Below are positions 46,660 to 56,355 of a stretch of DNA of 64,000 nucleotides, piece by piece. The notes under the pieces are model-generated. The model searched no databases. It saw only the letters and a program-made list of their open reading frames with translations, and had not been told where the DNA came from. The position numbers and the translations under genes were made by a program. The stretch spans positions 16,156,274 to 16,220,273 of the forward strand of contig NC_045129.1 of assembly GCF_007655135.1 (NCBI RefSeq), read 5' to 3'. The DNA comes from Punica granatum. Its lineage: Eukaryota; Streptophyta; Magnoliopsida; Myrtales; Lythraceae. The stretch's first letter is position 1, and the number at the start of each line of letters is the position of its first letter.

Positions 46660-47530
46660 GGGGCTATAGGCCTGTAACACGTGCCCGCATTAATTTATGT
46701 CAGTAGAAATGTTGCAATCAAAACACTGGAAAAGCTTCAAAGATCCTATATGTGCCGCTTGTCATGGGTAGGAGGAAGCAATATCCACCATATTGTACAC
46801 GACTGTTAGGCGGCGATGAGGTTGGCGAGGAAATCGGGCATCCCGAGCTAAAAACGGGCTACTTTATAATCTCTACTTTTCCTGGATTAGTTGCGACTCT
46901 AACTTAAATTGTGCCATTGTGCTTTTACGAGTCATGCTTCGGAATAATAAAAATAATCTTATTCTTAATCATACTATATTTCGGAATCTCTCCATATTGT
47001 AAGCGCAAGGACGTACAACAGCTGCTGAATTTCAATAGCTTCTCTTAAATCCCGGGAGATTGATCATACTGAAAAATGCTTGGGTTCCTCCCCCATCCCA
47101 GTGGTGGCTAAAACTTAACATGGATGGTTCAGTTGGGGGCAGCTTGTAGAACGGTGGGAGCAGGAGCTGTCTCGAGAGATGATTCGGGACATTGGACACG
47201 GGTTTAGGCATCATTAATGGTCTCATTCTGGGCTTGGGGCCCCTGTTAGGCATGGTCTTATTATGGCTCGCCAATGTAACATTGAACTGGGTTCTAAAGT
47301 AGTAGTTGAGTTCATTATGGATCTTCCTATGATAATTTGTTACTCCCCTTATTTCGGATATATATTCCACATTCAGTTTTGATGATGTACAGTTATTGTG
47401 AAGCGAATTCCGTTGAAGGATACAACTGTAGCTAGGGGGCTAATTGTACTTCGTCGGATGTTTAGGGGATACAATCCTCTAGACTTGTTCGTGTTGTAAC
47501 GTCCAGTATGTTCGCAGATTTAAGATTGTC
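46660..47530 (+). pseudogene. LINE (non-LTR retrotransposon) 3' end: zf-RVT and RNase H remnants
   Basis: The plus strand reads a zf-RVT-like piece near 46750-46815 (GGSNIHHIVHDC followed by a stop) and an RNase H-like start near 47085-47200 (PPSQWWLKLNMDGSVGG, GGAGAVSRDDSGHW) with several stops. A DGS-type motif holds the first catalytic Asp. This domain pair is the C-terminal end of ORF2 in plant L1-type LINEs, which use it for target-primed reverse transcription. An A-rich tract at 47563-47592 may be the remains of the poly-A tail. It is heavily decayed. Confidence 0.7.
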
Positions 47531-47809
47531 TTTAATTTATTGATTTCCTATTTACCCAAAAGGGTTAAAAAAAAGAAGAAGAAAGAAAGAAATCGACCTT
47601 CATTGCTATAGCTATAGGTAGCTAGCTAGTTGCTCAGCCCCTTGAAGAGCTGAATTATTATTGTTTACGGTACAACGGTCCACAACCACAGGGCTGCATA
47701 ATGGTAGCCCACGCCTAAGAATCATTGATCGTAAATTTATTGTTGGTCCATCTATATCAATATGTCTACGTCTGCATCTATATCTATCTCTATATTTTTT
47801 TTCGCTGAA

Positions 47810-48170
47810 TAAAATACTTCATAAATATTAACAAGAGTCGATTACATCTACAACTGGATTTAGGTCAAGATACCTAACAAAAGTACAATGTCTATATATA
47901 TAGATACACTAAAACGGATCTCTCTGCAAATCGAAGTGACCGAGTGTAAAGTCCTTCAACATTTAAATGCTCACTCTCTCTCTCTCTTTGATGCGATTTC
48001 TAATATTCGGAAACTCAATTGGACCATAATTAAACCAATCGAGTCGAGTCGATTCACTAAGGAGGAAAACTCTTATAACATGGATTTTCTCTATTCACAA
48101 GATTCGAACTCGAGATCTTACTTAAGAAGAATAAACGTTGAACCGCTTGAACCAACCCACATTAATCTCT
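47810..48170 (-). mobile_element. tRNA-derived SINE
   Basis: On the minus strand, near 48165, TGGTTCAAGCGG fits a polymerase III A box. About 35 bases later GAGTTCGAATC fits a B box. These two internal promoter parts with this spacing are the mark of tRNA-derived SINEs. The 3' end is probably in the T/A-rich sequence near 47800. No clear TSD was seen, so the ends are approximate. Confidence 0.6.
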
Positions 48171-48420
48171 CTTTTCCTAATTAATTTTCATATAAGTTTT
48201 CTTAGCTTCAACAAAATTAATTTTTTTACCCATTTTACAACCATTTTACATATAAATTTTATATATCTACGTCAGTTTTATAGTGTTTGGGGAAATTATA
48301 ATAGCCTGGTGTAGTATTCAACTGGCATTCAAGTTATAATGCAATATATTTATAATATCATTTTCTAAAGAGAAATGAAACTCTAATTTGTAAAATATGG
48401 AATTGTTAGTCATCACACAC

Positions 48421-48790
48421 TTAAGCTGGCAATTTTCCCCCCACGTGGCCTTTAAAAAATAACAAAAAAATAATAATAAAGGAAAACTTAACCTTTGTTT
48501 GGCTAGGCAGTTGTCGGGGAACAGGGGCCTCACCGGTGATTCTACCCTCCGATAGAAGGTTGTTGGAGGCCCTGACACCACCGGTGACCTCGCTAGGTGA
48601 GAGGTGTGGCTCGGAGCCACTCCCCAACCACCCCTCCCGATCACCCTTCTCTCCTGATGAGATCACCGGAGGCATCGACGTCATCCATAACCTCGTGAGT
48701 AGGAGTGGTGGTTAAAAGGGGGCTCCCTGTCCTGATCTGGTGCCCTGGTTAGGGGCTGGGGACGGAAGGGAGTTGCAACTGTGTTATATT
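48421..48790. other. GC-rich island of unknown origin
   Basis: About 300 bases richer in GC than the flanks, with CACCGGTGA-type palindromes (48529-48537 and 48580-48588). No conserved protein; possibly a fragment of a DNA transposon. Confidence 0.35.
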
Positions 48791-48953
48791 GACATTGTGT
48801 GATGTTCACATAAGCAGGATCACGAGCGGCCAATTATGAAATAGATCATATAAATTTCTCAGTTAACAAAATGTTTAGGATTACTTGAATCAAATTTATA
48901 TAATACTGAAATGTAATTTTTTACATAATTTCAGGATCACTATTGTTGCCAAT

Positions 48954-48954
48954 T

Positions 48955-48981
<27 letters not shown>
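48954..48981. repeat. TA dinucleotide microsatellite
   Basis: An uninterrupted TA run of about 14 units. Confidence 0.95.
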
Positions 48982-48985
<4 letters not shown>

Positions 48986-49276
48986 AATCAAGTGTGGGCG
49001 CGATTCCCATATGCATTCAAAAAGATTTGGATTTACTCTAACTAATAAAGTTTTTCATGTCCTAGCAGCCCGCGTCGCTATTATTGAAGCTAAAAGGGTT
49101 TGCAAAATTCACTTACAATACTCTTATATTCCAGAAGTTACATGGTTCTCCACTAACAGGCTATTTGCATATAAAATTTATAATTACATTCATTAGGTAG
49201 TTTAAGTTTATTTTGTTGCTGCTATAGATACGAATATATATGTTGTTTACTACTTAATTATATTGATTACTATTAT

Positions 49277-49867
49277 TTAACTTATAACATAAAGTACATC
49301 AAACCCATATGAGGTTTTACCATAAGCGGATTGTATCCATTGGGCAAATATAGGTTCGATCAACATTTGTTTCTCCAGAGTACCAAAAGCAAGCATGAAA
49401 TCATTATGAACATAAAGTCCTGGAATCCCAGAAAGAGGTTGGCCGAACTTAAATGTGATATGATTAAATGAATGAAATAAAATTGTTGTTTTATTCAATG
49501 AAATCCATCTCTGGTAGCATTTGCCGCGAGCCATTTCAATATCGCTAGTTAATAATAAAGCTGCTCCCTCTAAGGCACTGAGGTTGTACAAGAAGTAATG
49601 CATATCTGACAGGCATGACTGGAAATGTTCGATTACATTGAAATCGTCCACTTGAAATGAGCTTTCGTGTACGGACAATTTAATTCCATGTATTTCGTTC
49701 ATGTCTATTAAATATGTACGTGTTTTGCCTAAAATTCGCAATCCACTCGTCGACTGCCGTGTGACGATTAAGTTGTTAGGAGTGCCGAGATGTAGTCCCA
49801 ATATGCAAGTGATGGCGAAACCACCAGCCGTCTTTATCGGTTGGGATGTGTTTCGCGTGGAATTCAC
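49277..49867 (-). CDS. unrecognised 196-aa open reading frame, part of a tandem duplication
   Basis: Starts [16 protein letters not shown] and ends DVLYVIS. It has mixed hydrophobic segments (for example [13 protein letters not shown]) and no motif I can assign to a family. Its 5' half lies in a 334-bp tandem duplication, and the second copy (49877-50175) keeps recognisable but frame-damaged similarity. The frame may be a chance opening in a repeat, a decayed gene, or a fragment of an integrated element. No promoter signal or intron was recognised. Function is unknown. Confidence 0.35.
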   Translation of the reverse strand: MNSTRNTSQPIKTAGGFAITCILGLHLGTPNNLIVTRQSTSGLRILGKTRTYLIDMNEIHGIKLSVHESSFQVDDFNVIEHFQSCLSDMHYFLYNLSALEGAALLLTSDIEMARGKCYQRWISLNKTTILFHSFNHITFKFGQPLSGIPGLYVHNDFMLAFGTLEKQMLIEPIFAQWIQSAYGKTSYGFDVLYVIS

Positions 49868-50175
49868 CTGGAATTCGCTAGTTAATTATAAAGCTGCTCC
49901 CACTAAGGCACTGAGATTATACAAGAAATAATGCATATCTGACAGGCATGACTGGAAATGATCGATTACATTGAAATCGTCCATATAAAATGAGCTTTCG
50001 TGTACGGACAATTTAATTCCATGTCTTTTCGTTCATGTCTATTAAATATGTATATGTTTCACCTGAAATTCGCGATTCACTCTTCGGCTGACGCATGACA
50101 GTTAAGTTACCAAGCATGTTAGGGCGCAATCCCAAGATGTGATTGAGGGCAAAATCACCAGTCATCCTCGTTGGG
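49543..50175. repeat. tandem duplication, two units of about 334 bp
   Basis: GCTAGTTAATAATAAAGCTGC at 49543 and GCTAGTTAATTATAAAGCTGC at 49877 start two collinear copies. They share CATATCTGACAGGCATGACT, TTACATTGAAATCGTCCA and TTTCGTGTACGGACAATTT. They differ by substitutions and 1-bp indels, so the duplication is not recent. Confidence 0.92.
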
Positions 50176-50284
50176 CAAAGCGTTGTACCATGGTCCGATA
50201 GTTCGTAGGATTAGCCGACAACTAAGTTTTCGATGTGATAAGGTATGATGATGTCGATTGAGAAGTTGTAGAAGTGCTGCAGAT

Positions 50285-50660
50285 GATGTCTCGGCTTCGA
50301 GGGTTAAGCCGTTTAAATTCTCCCAGATGTGCGCGTGATGTTTAGCCCAATTATTGTATGAGACGACCCGAAAGTCTGTCTATGTGATATCAAGATGGCT
50401 CGGAAGTCGGTTTAAGTGGATAAGGTTCACGGCCTAAGGAAGGCTCGTGAAGGGGAGTCTCGGCTAGGGACAGCCGAAATGGATGAGTGTTGGTTAGGAG
50501 CCTTGACTCGAATGGATTGCCTCCTTGTAGGTGGGTCTCGGCTGGAGGTAACCGAAAGGTGGAATCACGGCCCTGAAGCTGATCGTGGAATGAGAGGACC
50601 ACGGTTCCTGGAAGGTCTGTGAAGGTAGCGAGTCTCGGCTAGTGTAGTCGAAAGGAATGA
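50285..50660. repeat. four spaced short hairpins (TCTCGGCT...AGCCGA)
   Basis: CTCGGCT followed within 6-10 bases by AGCCG or a degraded form occurs near 50288, 50458, 50533 and 50632. Spacing is uneven (about 75-170 bp). They precede the LTR fragment at 50990 and may belong to the same LTR. Confidence 0.6.
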
Positions 50661-50989
50661 GCTAGGCCCGGAAGCATTGACTTGATAAAACCATTCTTAG
50701 CCCGAAGCATCCGAACGAGTAGAAAGGATAAAGCCGATGGGATCGGCAGGGTGCTCTGGAAAGCCATTGCATTGTCGGTAAAGGTGAATGTGTGAAAAGA
50801 TAGATATGTAAGGTATGAGACGTCGAGCTGTTGTATTGAAGTGTGCGGGGTATGTAAGGTACGTTGCGGGAACGTAGAGATACAATAAGAGTAAAGATAG
50901 ATTGGCAATGTATTGGTATTAAAAGGATATGAGGCGTTGAGCTGATTTGTGTGTGTCCCGGCGAGGGTTACAATGAGTACCTCTTCTTG

Positions 50990-51924
50990 CTTTTATAGGG
51001 CCGGACTTAGGAGATCCAAATAGAGCCAGTTTTGGCTATTCTAATGAAATGAACGAAACCATAAAACTATCAACCAAGTTCCTTATCTACTTGCTAGAGA
51101 CTTGAAAATAAACACTTTCCTAGTCAACATAGAAAAATTACCTAATACCAGCCAATATAATTGCCAATATCTAAATAATTTCCTAAGATATGTGCAACCA
51201 TCCAAAGAAGCAATCCATGGCTGCCAATTCAAGATGCCAGCCTCGCTGTCCTGCCTTTGTGTGCATGTTTAGCTCACATAGGAAAAGATCACAATAATTC
51301 CCATGCATGAGTTACTAACCATATCTTCTCGGTTGTTCCCATTTCTGACTTGCCTTGGCAAAGGAAACAATCCACGGTTGCCATGTAGAGACGCACCAGA
51401 CTTGTCTTCTTGCCTTCCTATCCATGTCCACCTTGCATGGCAAAGAATTGTCATACTTTTCTCATGTAAAAATACATTCCTTTTGTGTCTAACCATTTCC
51501 ATGTCCAATTGATTTTGCTAAGAAAAGATTCCCCATCTGCCATGTAGAACTGTCATTTCCATGAGTGTGTCCAGGTACGTAAGTGGGTCTTGTCTTGGAA
51601 AGTATCAAGATCCTTTCCTTGTAAAGGCTGTCAGCCATTGTTCCCAGCTAATTGCAGTCTGACCAGTCAAACTAGAAGTTTCCATAATCTCATTCATGAA
51701 TTGACACCCTATCACAGTTGTCCGAATGGGGTGATGCCACGATGTCTCGGGTCAGGTTCAAGAATTCGACTATGGGTCGCCTCCTGGCTCGGGCTCCTTT
51801 GTCCGTCCAATATGTCGTGTCGTGGACTTCTAATTAGGCCCAAAATGACCAATGAAGCTTGAACACAAATCACGTGGTCATGGACTCTGCATCCTACGCT
51901 AGGTGCAAAAAACGGGTGTAAACA
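50990..51924 (-). repeat. LTR fragment, second gypsy-like family (copy 2)
   Basis: Collinear with 26485-27249. The right edge (GGGTGTAAACA) reads as an LTR start on the minus strand (TGTTTACACCCG). No PPT or coding sequence adjoins it. The left edge is where similarity to the other copy fades, so the true LTR may extend left through the hairpin region. Confidence 0.7.
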
Positions 51925-52383
51925 ATATCCATGCGTGTCTAGCTGTGTGAGTAATGAGTCGAGCACGGGTTGACATGTAATTATGAGATTTTCGCATCGT
52001 TCCTGAGAATGATAAGGAAATTGTTCCCGAGCTAAAAGAGAGTTAGCCTCACGGCTAGAGTAGCCGTTGTGGCTTACAATCCGCTAACGGGCTTCCTTTG
52101 GATTGGGTTTAAGTTAGGCCTGTCGAGTGCAAGTTCGATCCTTATAAATACCCAACCACCACCTCTCTTATTCTTCCTTCACATCATTTACTCAAAACTT
52201 CATCTTGCTGCTATAGCCCAAAAGGTACTTTATAATTGCAAATAATAGTTCACCTTGTATTTTACCTCGTAGAATGGCCTAACACTTTGCTTCATGTATG
52301 CAGCGGCCAAGAAGAATGATGAAGGAGAGGATGGTAATGGTAACGGCTTGGAAGCCACTACTAAGGACACGGTCGCCTATCAC
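51925..52383 (+). other. possible promoter and first exons cut by an LTR
   Basis: CTTATAAATACCC (about 52140) resembles a TATA box. About 30-60 bases later comes a CT-rich leader, a donor-like AAG/GTACTT near 52227 and an acceptor TATGCAG near 52304, followed by a short acidic open piece (KKNDEGEDGNGNG). The LTR at 52384 cuts it. It may be a truncated host gene or a retrotransposon leader; no family recognised. Confidence 0.35.
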
Positions 52384-55182
52384 TGTGGGTGTGGTTCTTA
52401 GGCCTTCGCCACCGACTTTGGGGTGTTCTTTTAATACACGTGGCCTGTGACCCAATTTGAGAGTGGAATCGCCACTATACCTTTTAATTTAGCCGGTAAG
52501 TCACCTAAAAGTCACATACGGGGTCAGATACTAACCAAATAAGGACTTAAGTTTGACTCAGTCTTTCTAGCCAGAGGAATGAGTTCGGGCGCTTTGTTAC
52601 GAGATTAGAGGGCCGCAAGTCAATAACTCGCCCTTTTGGTACTCTTATGGACTCCTAATAGTTTTAACACCTTTTATTCACAAATGTACAAAAAAATTAA
52701 AGAATGAATTACAGACTCCGCACGGTATGCATGCTTATACAATTATACAGTTCGACTAAAAATGGACCACACATTCGGGTCAAGAAAGAAACAGAAGGGT
52801 CAGAAGTTTATTCCAATTATGCATGGGCCATACATTTAGGCCAATATTCACACTATGAGCCGAGCATGCCTAGAAATAGGCCTAAAGGCCCGAAAAGGGA
52901 AAATGGGCCTAGGGCCCCTAACTTAGAAAAATTCTAAGTGAATCTTCTATTTGTATACATTTTATTCACAGTTCTATGATTTTTGTCCAATTTTATTAAT
53001 CATGACCATGTTTATGAGAATTAGTCTATTAATCCCGAAAATTCTACAAAGGAGTGATCCTAATCCCTTAAGGTCAATTTGACATTCCATTTGAATCCTA
53101 AGACTCAATTAATGGGTTAATCACCCTTAATCCCCGTGACATATGTCAATATACGTGGTTATCCATTTTAACCAATTCACACACGAGAAAACCAAATTAT
53201 TGATCCAATTAAATCAAGTGATGAACTTTAGTCTGGTTTAGGGAACCTCGATCCTTAAGGCTGAAACAGTAACTAAGTCAATTAAATTGATCTAATTACT
53301 CCTAATTAGACTGTAATTAAGTGAAATCAGACTCAATTGGAACCTAATCCATTTAGCCCTATACATCATTCATACATTCAGGATCTCCATATATCAATTG
53401 AAGTAGAAATTGAAAGGATTGGACACAATTGTGCCTTATTACACACAAGGAATGAATAATCAACATTATTAACACCTCATTGGGTCCAGTCGACCCCTAA
53501 TTCAATCAATCGAATCCCGAATCAAATCAGCAAAAAAATTTCAGCATGCTTAGGAGGTCAATTTTGAGCTAGTTAGAGCTAATTAAACAAGGTTTCAAAC
53601 AATGAAAAACTAATTACACACAATTAGGCTTAATAAGACAATAAATCATCAAAATGACTCATCTAAGCTTATTTTACAAAAAATTCCAGAATGTTACAAA
53701 GTCCGATTTCATGCTAATTTAATCTAATTAAGCTAATTCAAGCATAATCACACGTAGCCAAGTCGTAATTAGTTCGATTATACACAAATCGAGTCAAATT
53801 GCATCTAATTGACCCCAAAGTAGACCTAATTACTACCCGATCAGAATGTCAACACGGGCAATTAAGCAAGATTAGACCTAATTAGGACCTAATTAGCAGA
53901 TACATAGACTAATTACAACTAATTACTACTAATTAACTCAATTAACACCAAATGAAGTCCAATTAATCATGCAATTAGTCTCCCGAGTACAATCAAGGTT
54001 AATTAGCCAAATTTGACCCTAATTAAGCCATATACTACTCAATTAATCATAATTAAGCTCTAATTCACACAATCTACCAACCTAGGCATCTAATCTACGC
54101 ACAATTATTCTAATAAAGCAAGTATTCCCCGAAATACAAGCTAAATGGCTTGATTTCAGCTCTGGACAGAGGCTTGGAGCCTCGTATTACCTTGATTCCG
54201 AGAAACTTTTGGACCTTCGAGCCTAAATTCGGTGAAATCGGGGTTCAAGCTCTAAATTATCCTAATAATTAAAGGAACCTAGGCTCAATTAAGGGATTTG
54301 GGTCAGTAATTTGGCAATACTTCAACACATGAAGTTGGCTAAAGTCCATAATCAAAAAAATGACCCTCTATATATAGAGGAAGAGGGCTCGGCGACCGTT
54401 TTGCAATTTTCAAAACTGTAAGGACAAACATGAAAGGATTTTTTCAAATTTCGGTGGTTTGAAGGGTGCCAACTGTCAGCACCTATCCGCTGGGGGCAGC
54501 TGGCCCACGGGAGAGGTTACTTACGGCGCCACTGTACAGGGACGCGTGAGAAAACCACGCCCTTCTCCTAAAATTCCACCTCAATGGGAACTCATGTAAA
54601 CTAGTTGAACTGAACTGGTTTGTCCGGCAAAAATGACATATCTGCTTCAAACTTTCAAAAACCTTTTATTTTCACAATTTTCGGGATTTTAAAGCACATT
54701 TGAGCAGAGAAAAAATATTAGAAAATATCATTGGGTTTAGAAAAACATTTTTCACTAGAAACCACCCCGACATGCATATTTTCACTATGTGAGAATATCG
54801 ATTTTTTCGTCTCGAACCCCTGTCCTGTTGAATAAAATATATGAATCAAATGGTTTTGATAGGGAAAAATTATCGTGCCTTTCTATGTGAAAAATTCGAG
54901 CAATTGAGTTTAAAACAAAGTCTTCGGAGAGTGAGCATCACGTTTCAAAATCCGTTTTACTCAAGCATCCCCGGAAAAAGAAATATTGCCAATTAACTCG
55001 TATAATTTTTTTCGTAAAATTGGAGCGGATAGTTAAAATTAAATACTCAGTACTCGAGGGCTTATATACTTATTCTCGATAATTAGTCTTCACACGGGCA
55101 ATCATCGGGTGCTTTATCAGTACTCTGATTTGGCGTGCTCCTCGAATAGTGATTCTAGCCTGGCCGGAGCGAGGTTCTTACA
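52384..55182 (-). repeat. Tat/Ogre-like LTR (3' LTR), about 2.8 kb
   Basis: The right edge is fixed by TTCTTACA followed by a reverse polypurine tract. The left edge is the TGTGGGTGTGG near 52384, by the TG/CA rule. Near the left end AGTGGAATCGCCACT corresponds to the GTGGCGACTC block near the end of the 14989-20227 LTR, which supports minus orientation and family. The stretch 53240-54120 is packed with CTAATTA-type words. The left edge is less certain than the right. Confidence 0.65.
53240..54120. repeat. CTAATTA-rich degenerate low-complexity block
   Basis: Dozens of (C/A)TAATTA or CAATTA words at irregular spacing inside the LTR. No fixed repeat unit is visible. Confidence 0.7.
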
Positions 55183-55195
55183 GCTGCCCCTCTTC
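55183..55195 (-). promoter_or_regulatory. polypurine tract of Tat/Ogre-like element
   Basis: The minus strand reads GAAGAGGGGCAGC directly before TGTAAGAACC. A GAGGGGCAGC tract before the 3' LTR is usual in the Tat/Ogre group, and it shows that the internal region lies to the right. Confidence 0.8.
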
Positions 55196-55439
55196 AGCTC
55201 ATCATCCGTAGGGTAATGGGCCAAAGACGAAAAGGACCCGTTCCAGAGTCGGGCTTGGCTGGTCATCTATTCACTATTCCTGTGTGCCTTTTCCTCGAAT
55301 AGAAGTGTCATTCTTGATGGAATTTCGAAAAATGAAAATAAAAATCATGCACAACGATTTTAAGAAAGACTAAATTAAACGGTTCGCGTACGATTTTGGA
55401 AGCTTAAGTGAAAATGGGTCGCATGTGAATACACTTTTG

Positions 55440-55650
55440 GAGGGTCAAGCATAAGGGCGATTTGAAAATCGGCTTGGCCACACTGGGTCTTGAAAACCTT
55501 GGTTTGCACACAGCGTGAGCTTGAAAATTTGGGTTGGCCACAATTGGGGGCTCGAAAACTTCGATTTGACCATACTGGGGGCTTGGAAATTTCGATTTGG
55601 CCACACTAGGGGTTTGAAAATTGGGTTCGGCCACATTGGGGGCTTGAAAA
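55440..55650. repeat. tandem array 1, about 39-bp units
   Basis: About six imperfect units of the form GGCCACACTGGGGGCTTG followed by AAAATTTCGATTT. It lies between the PPT and array 2, where Tat/Ogre elements often carry tandem repeats. Confidence 0.85.
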
Positions 55651-55654
55651 TTTC

Positions 55655-56355
55655 AATTTGTGGATGGGAAAACACTGCGTTCCATTGATCGAGATTTGAC
55701 TTACGAATGGGGAAACACATCCCTTCCACTAGTCAGAGTTTTGACTTGTGAACGATGAAACACATGCCATCCACTAGTTGGAGTTTGGATTTGTGAGTGG
55801 GAAACACTTCCACCTGCTGATTGAGTTTTGACTTGTAAACTGGGAAACACATGTCGTCCATTAGTTGGGATTTTGATATGTGAGAAGAAAGTACTTCTAC
55901 CTGCTGATCAAGTTTTGACTTGTGAAAAGAAAACACATGTCGTCCACTAGTCGAAGTTTTGATCTGTGAGTGGGAAACACTTCCACCCACTGATTGAGTT
56001 TTGACTTGTGAACTGGGAAACACATGTCGTCCACTAGTTGGGGTTTTGATATGTGAGTGGGAAATACTTCCACCCGTTGATCGAGTTTTGACTTGTTAAC
56101 GAGAAAACGCATGCCGTCTACTAAGTTGGGATTTTGATCTGCAAGTAAGAAACACTTCAACCCATTGATCAAGTTTTGACTTGTGAACGAGGAAATACAT
56201 GCCATCCACCAGTCGAAATTTTGATCTGTGAGTAGGAAACACTTCCACCTGCTGATCGAGTTTTGACTTGTGAATGCAGAAATACATGTCGTCCACTAGT
56301 CGAGATTTTGATATGCGAGTGGGAAACACTTCCACCCTCCGATCGAGTTTTGAAT
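55655..56355 (-). repeat. tandem array 2, about 43-bp monomers in 87-bp dimers
   Basis: About 16 monomers. Odd and even types alternate (AACACATGTCGTCCACTAGT type of 45 bp and AACACTTCCACCCGCTGAT type of 42 bp), giving an 87-bp higher-order unit. Because 87 is divisible by three, the minus strand reads a 29-residue repeat (SKLDQxVEVFPTH, then LVDDMCFPV) through overlapping open frames 55733-56335. Whether it is translated is unknown. Confidence 0.92.

Noticed and set aside
54474..54483. TGTCAGCACC at 54474 as another plus-strand giant LTR start
   Set aside because: The sequence after it does not follow the family start (no CCCAATTTTGG), and it lies in antisense inside the 52384-55182 LTR. 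Probably chance or a small remnant.
55655..56355. Regular array resembling a CRISPR locus
   Set aside because: The whole unit repeats, without unique spacers; two monomer types alternate. This is a satellite-type tandem repeat in a retrotransposon.
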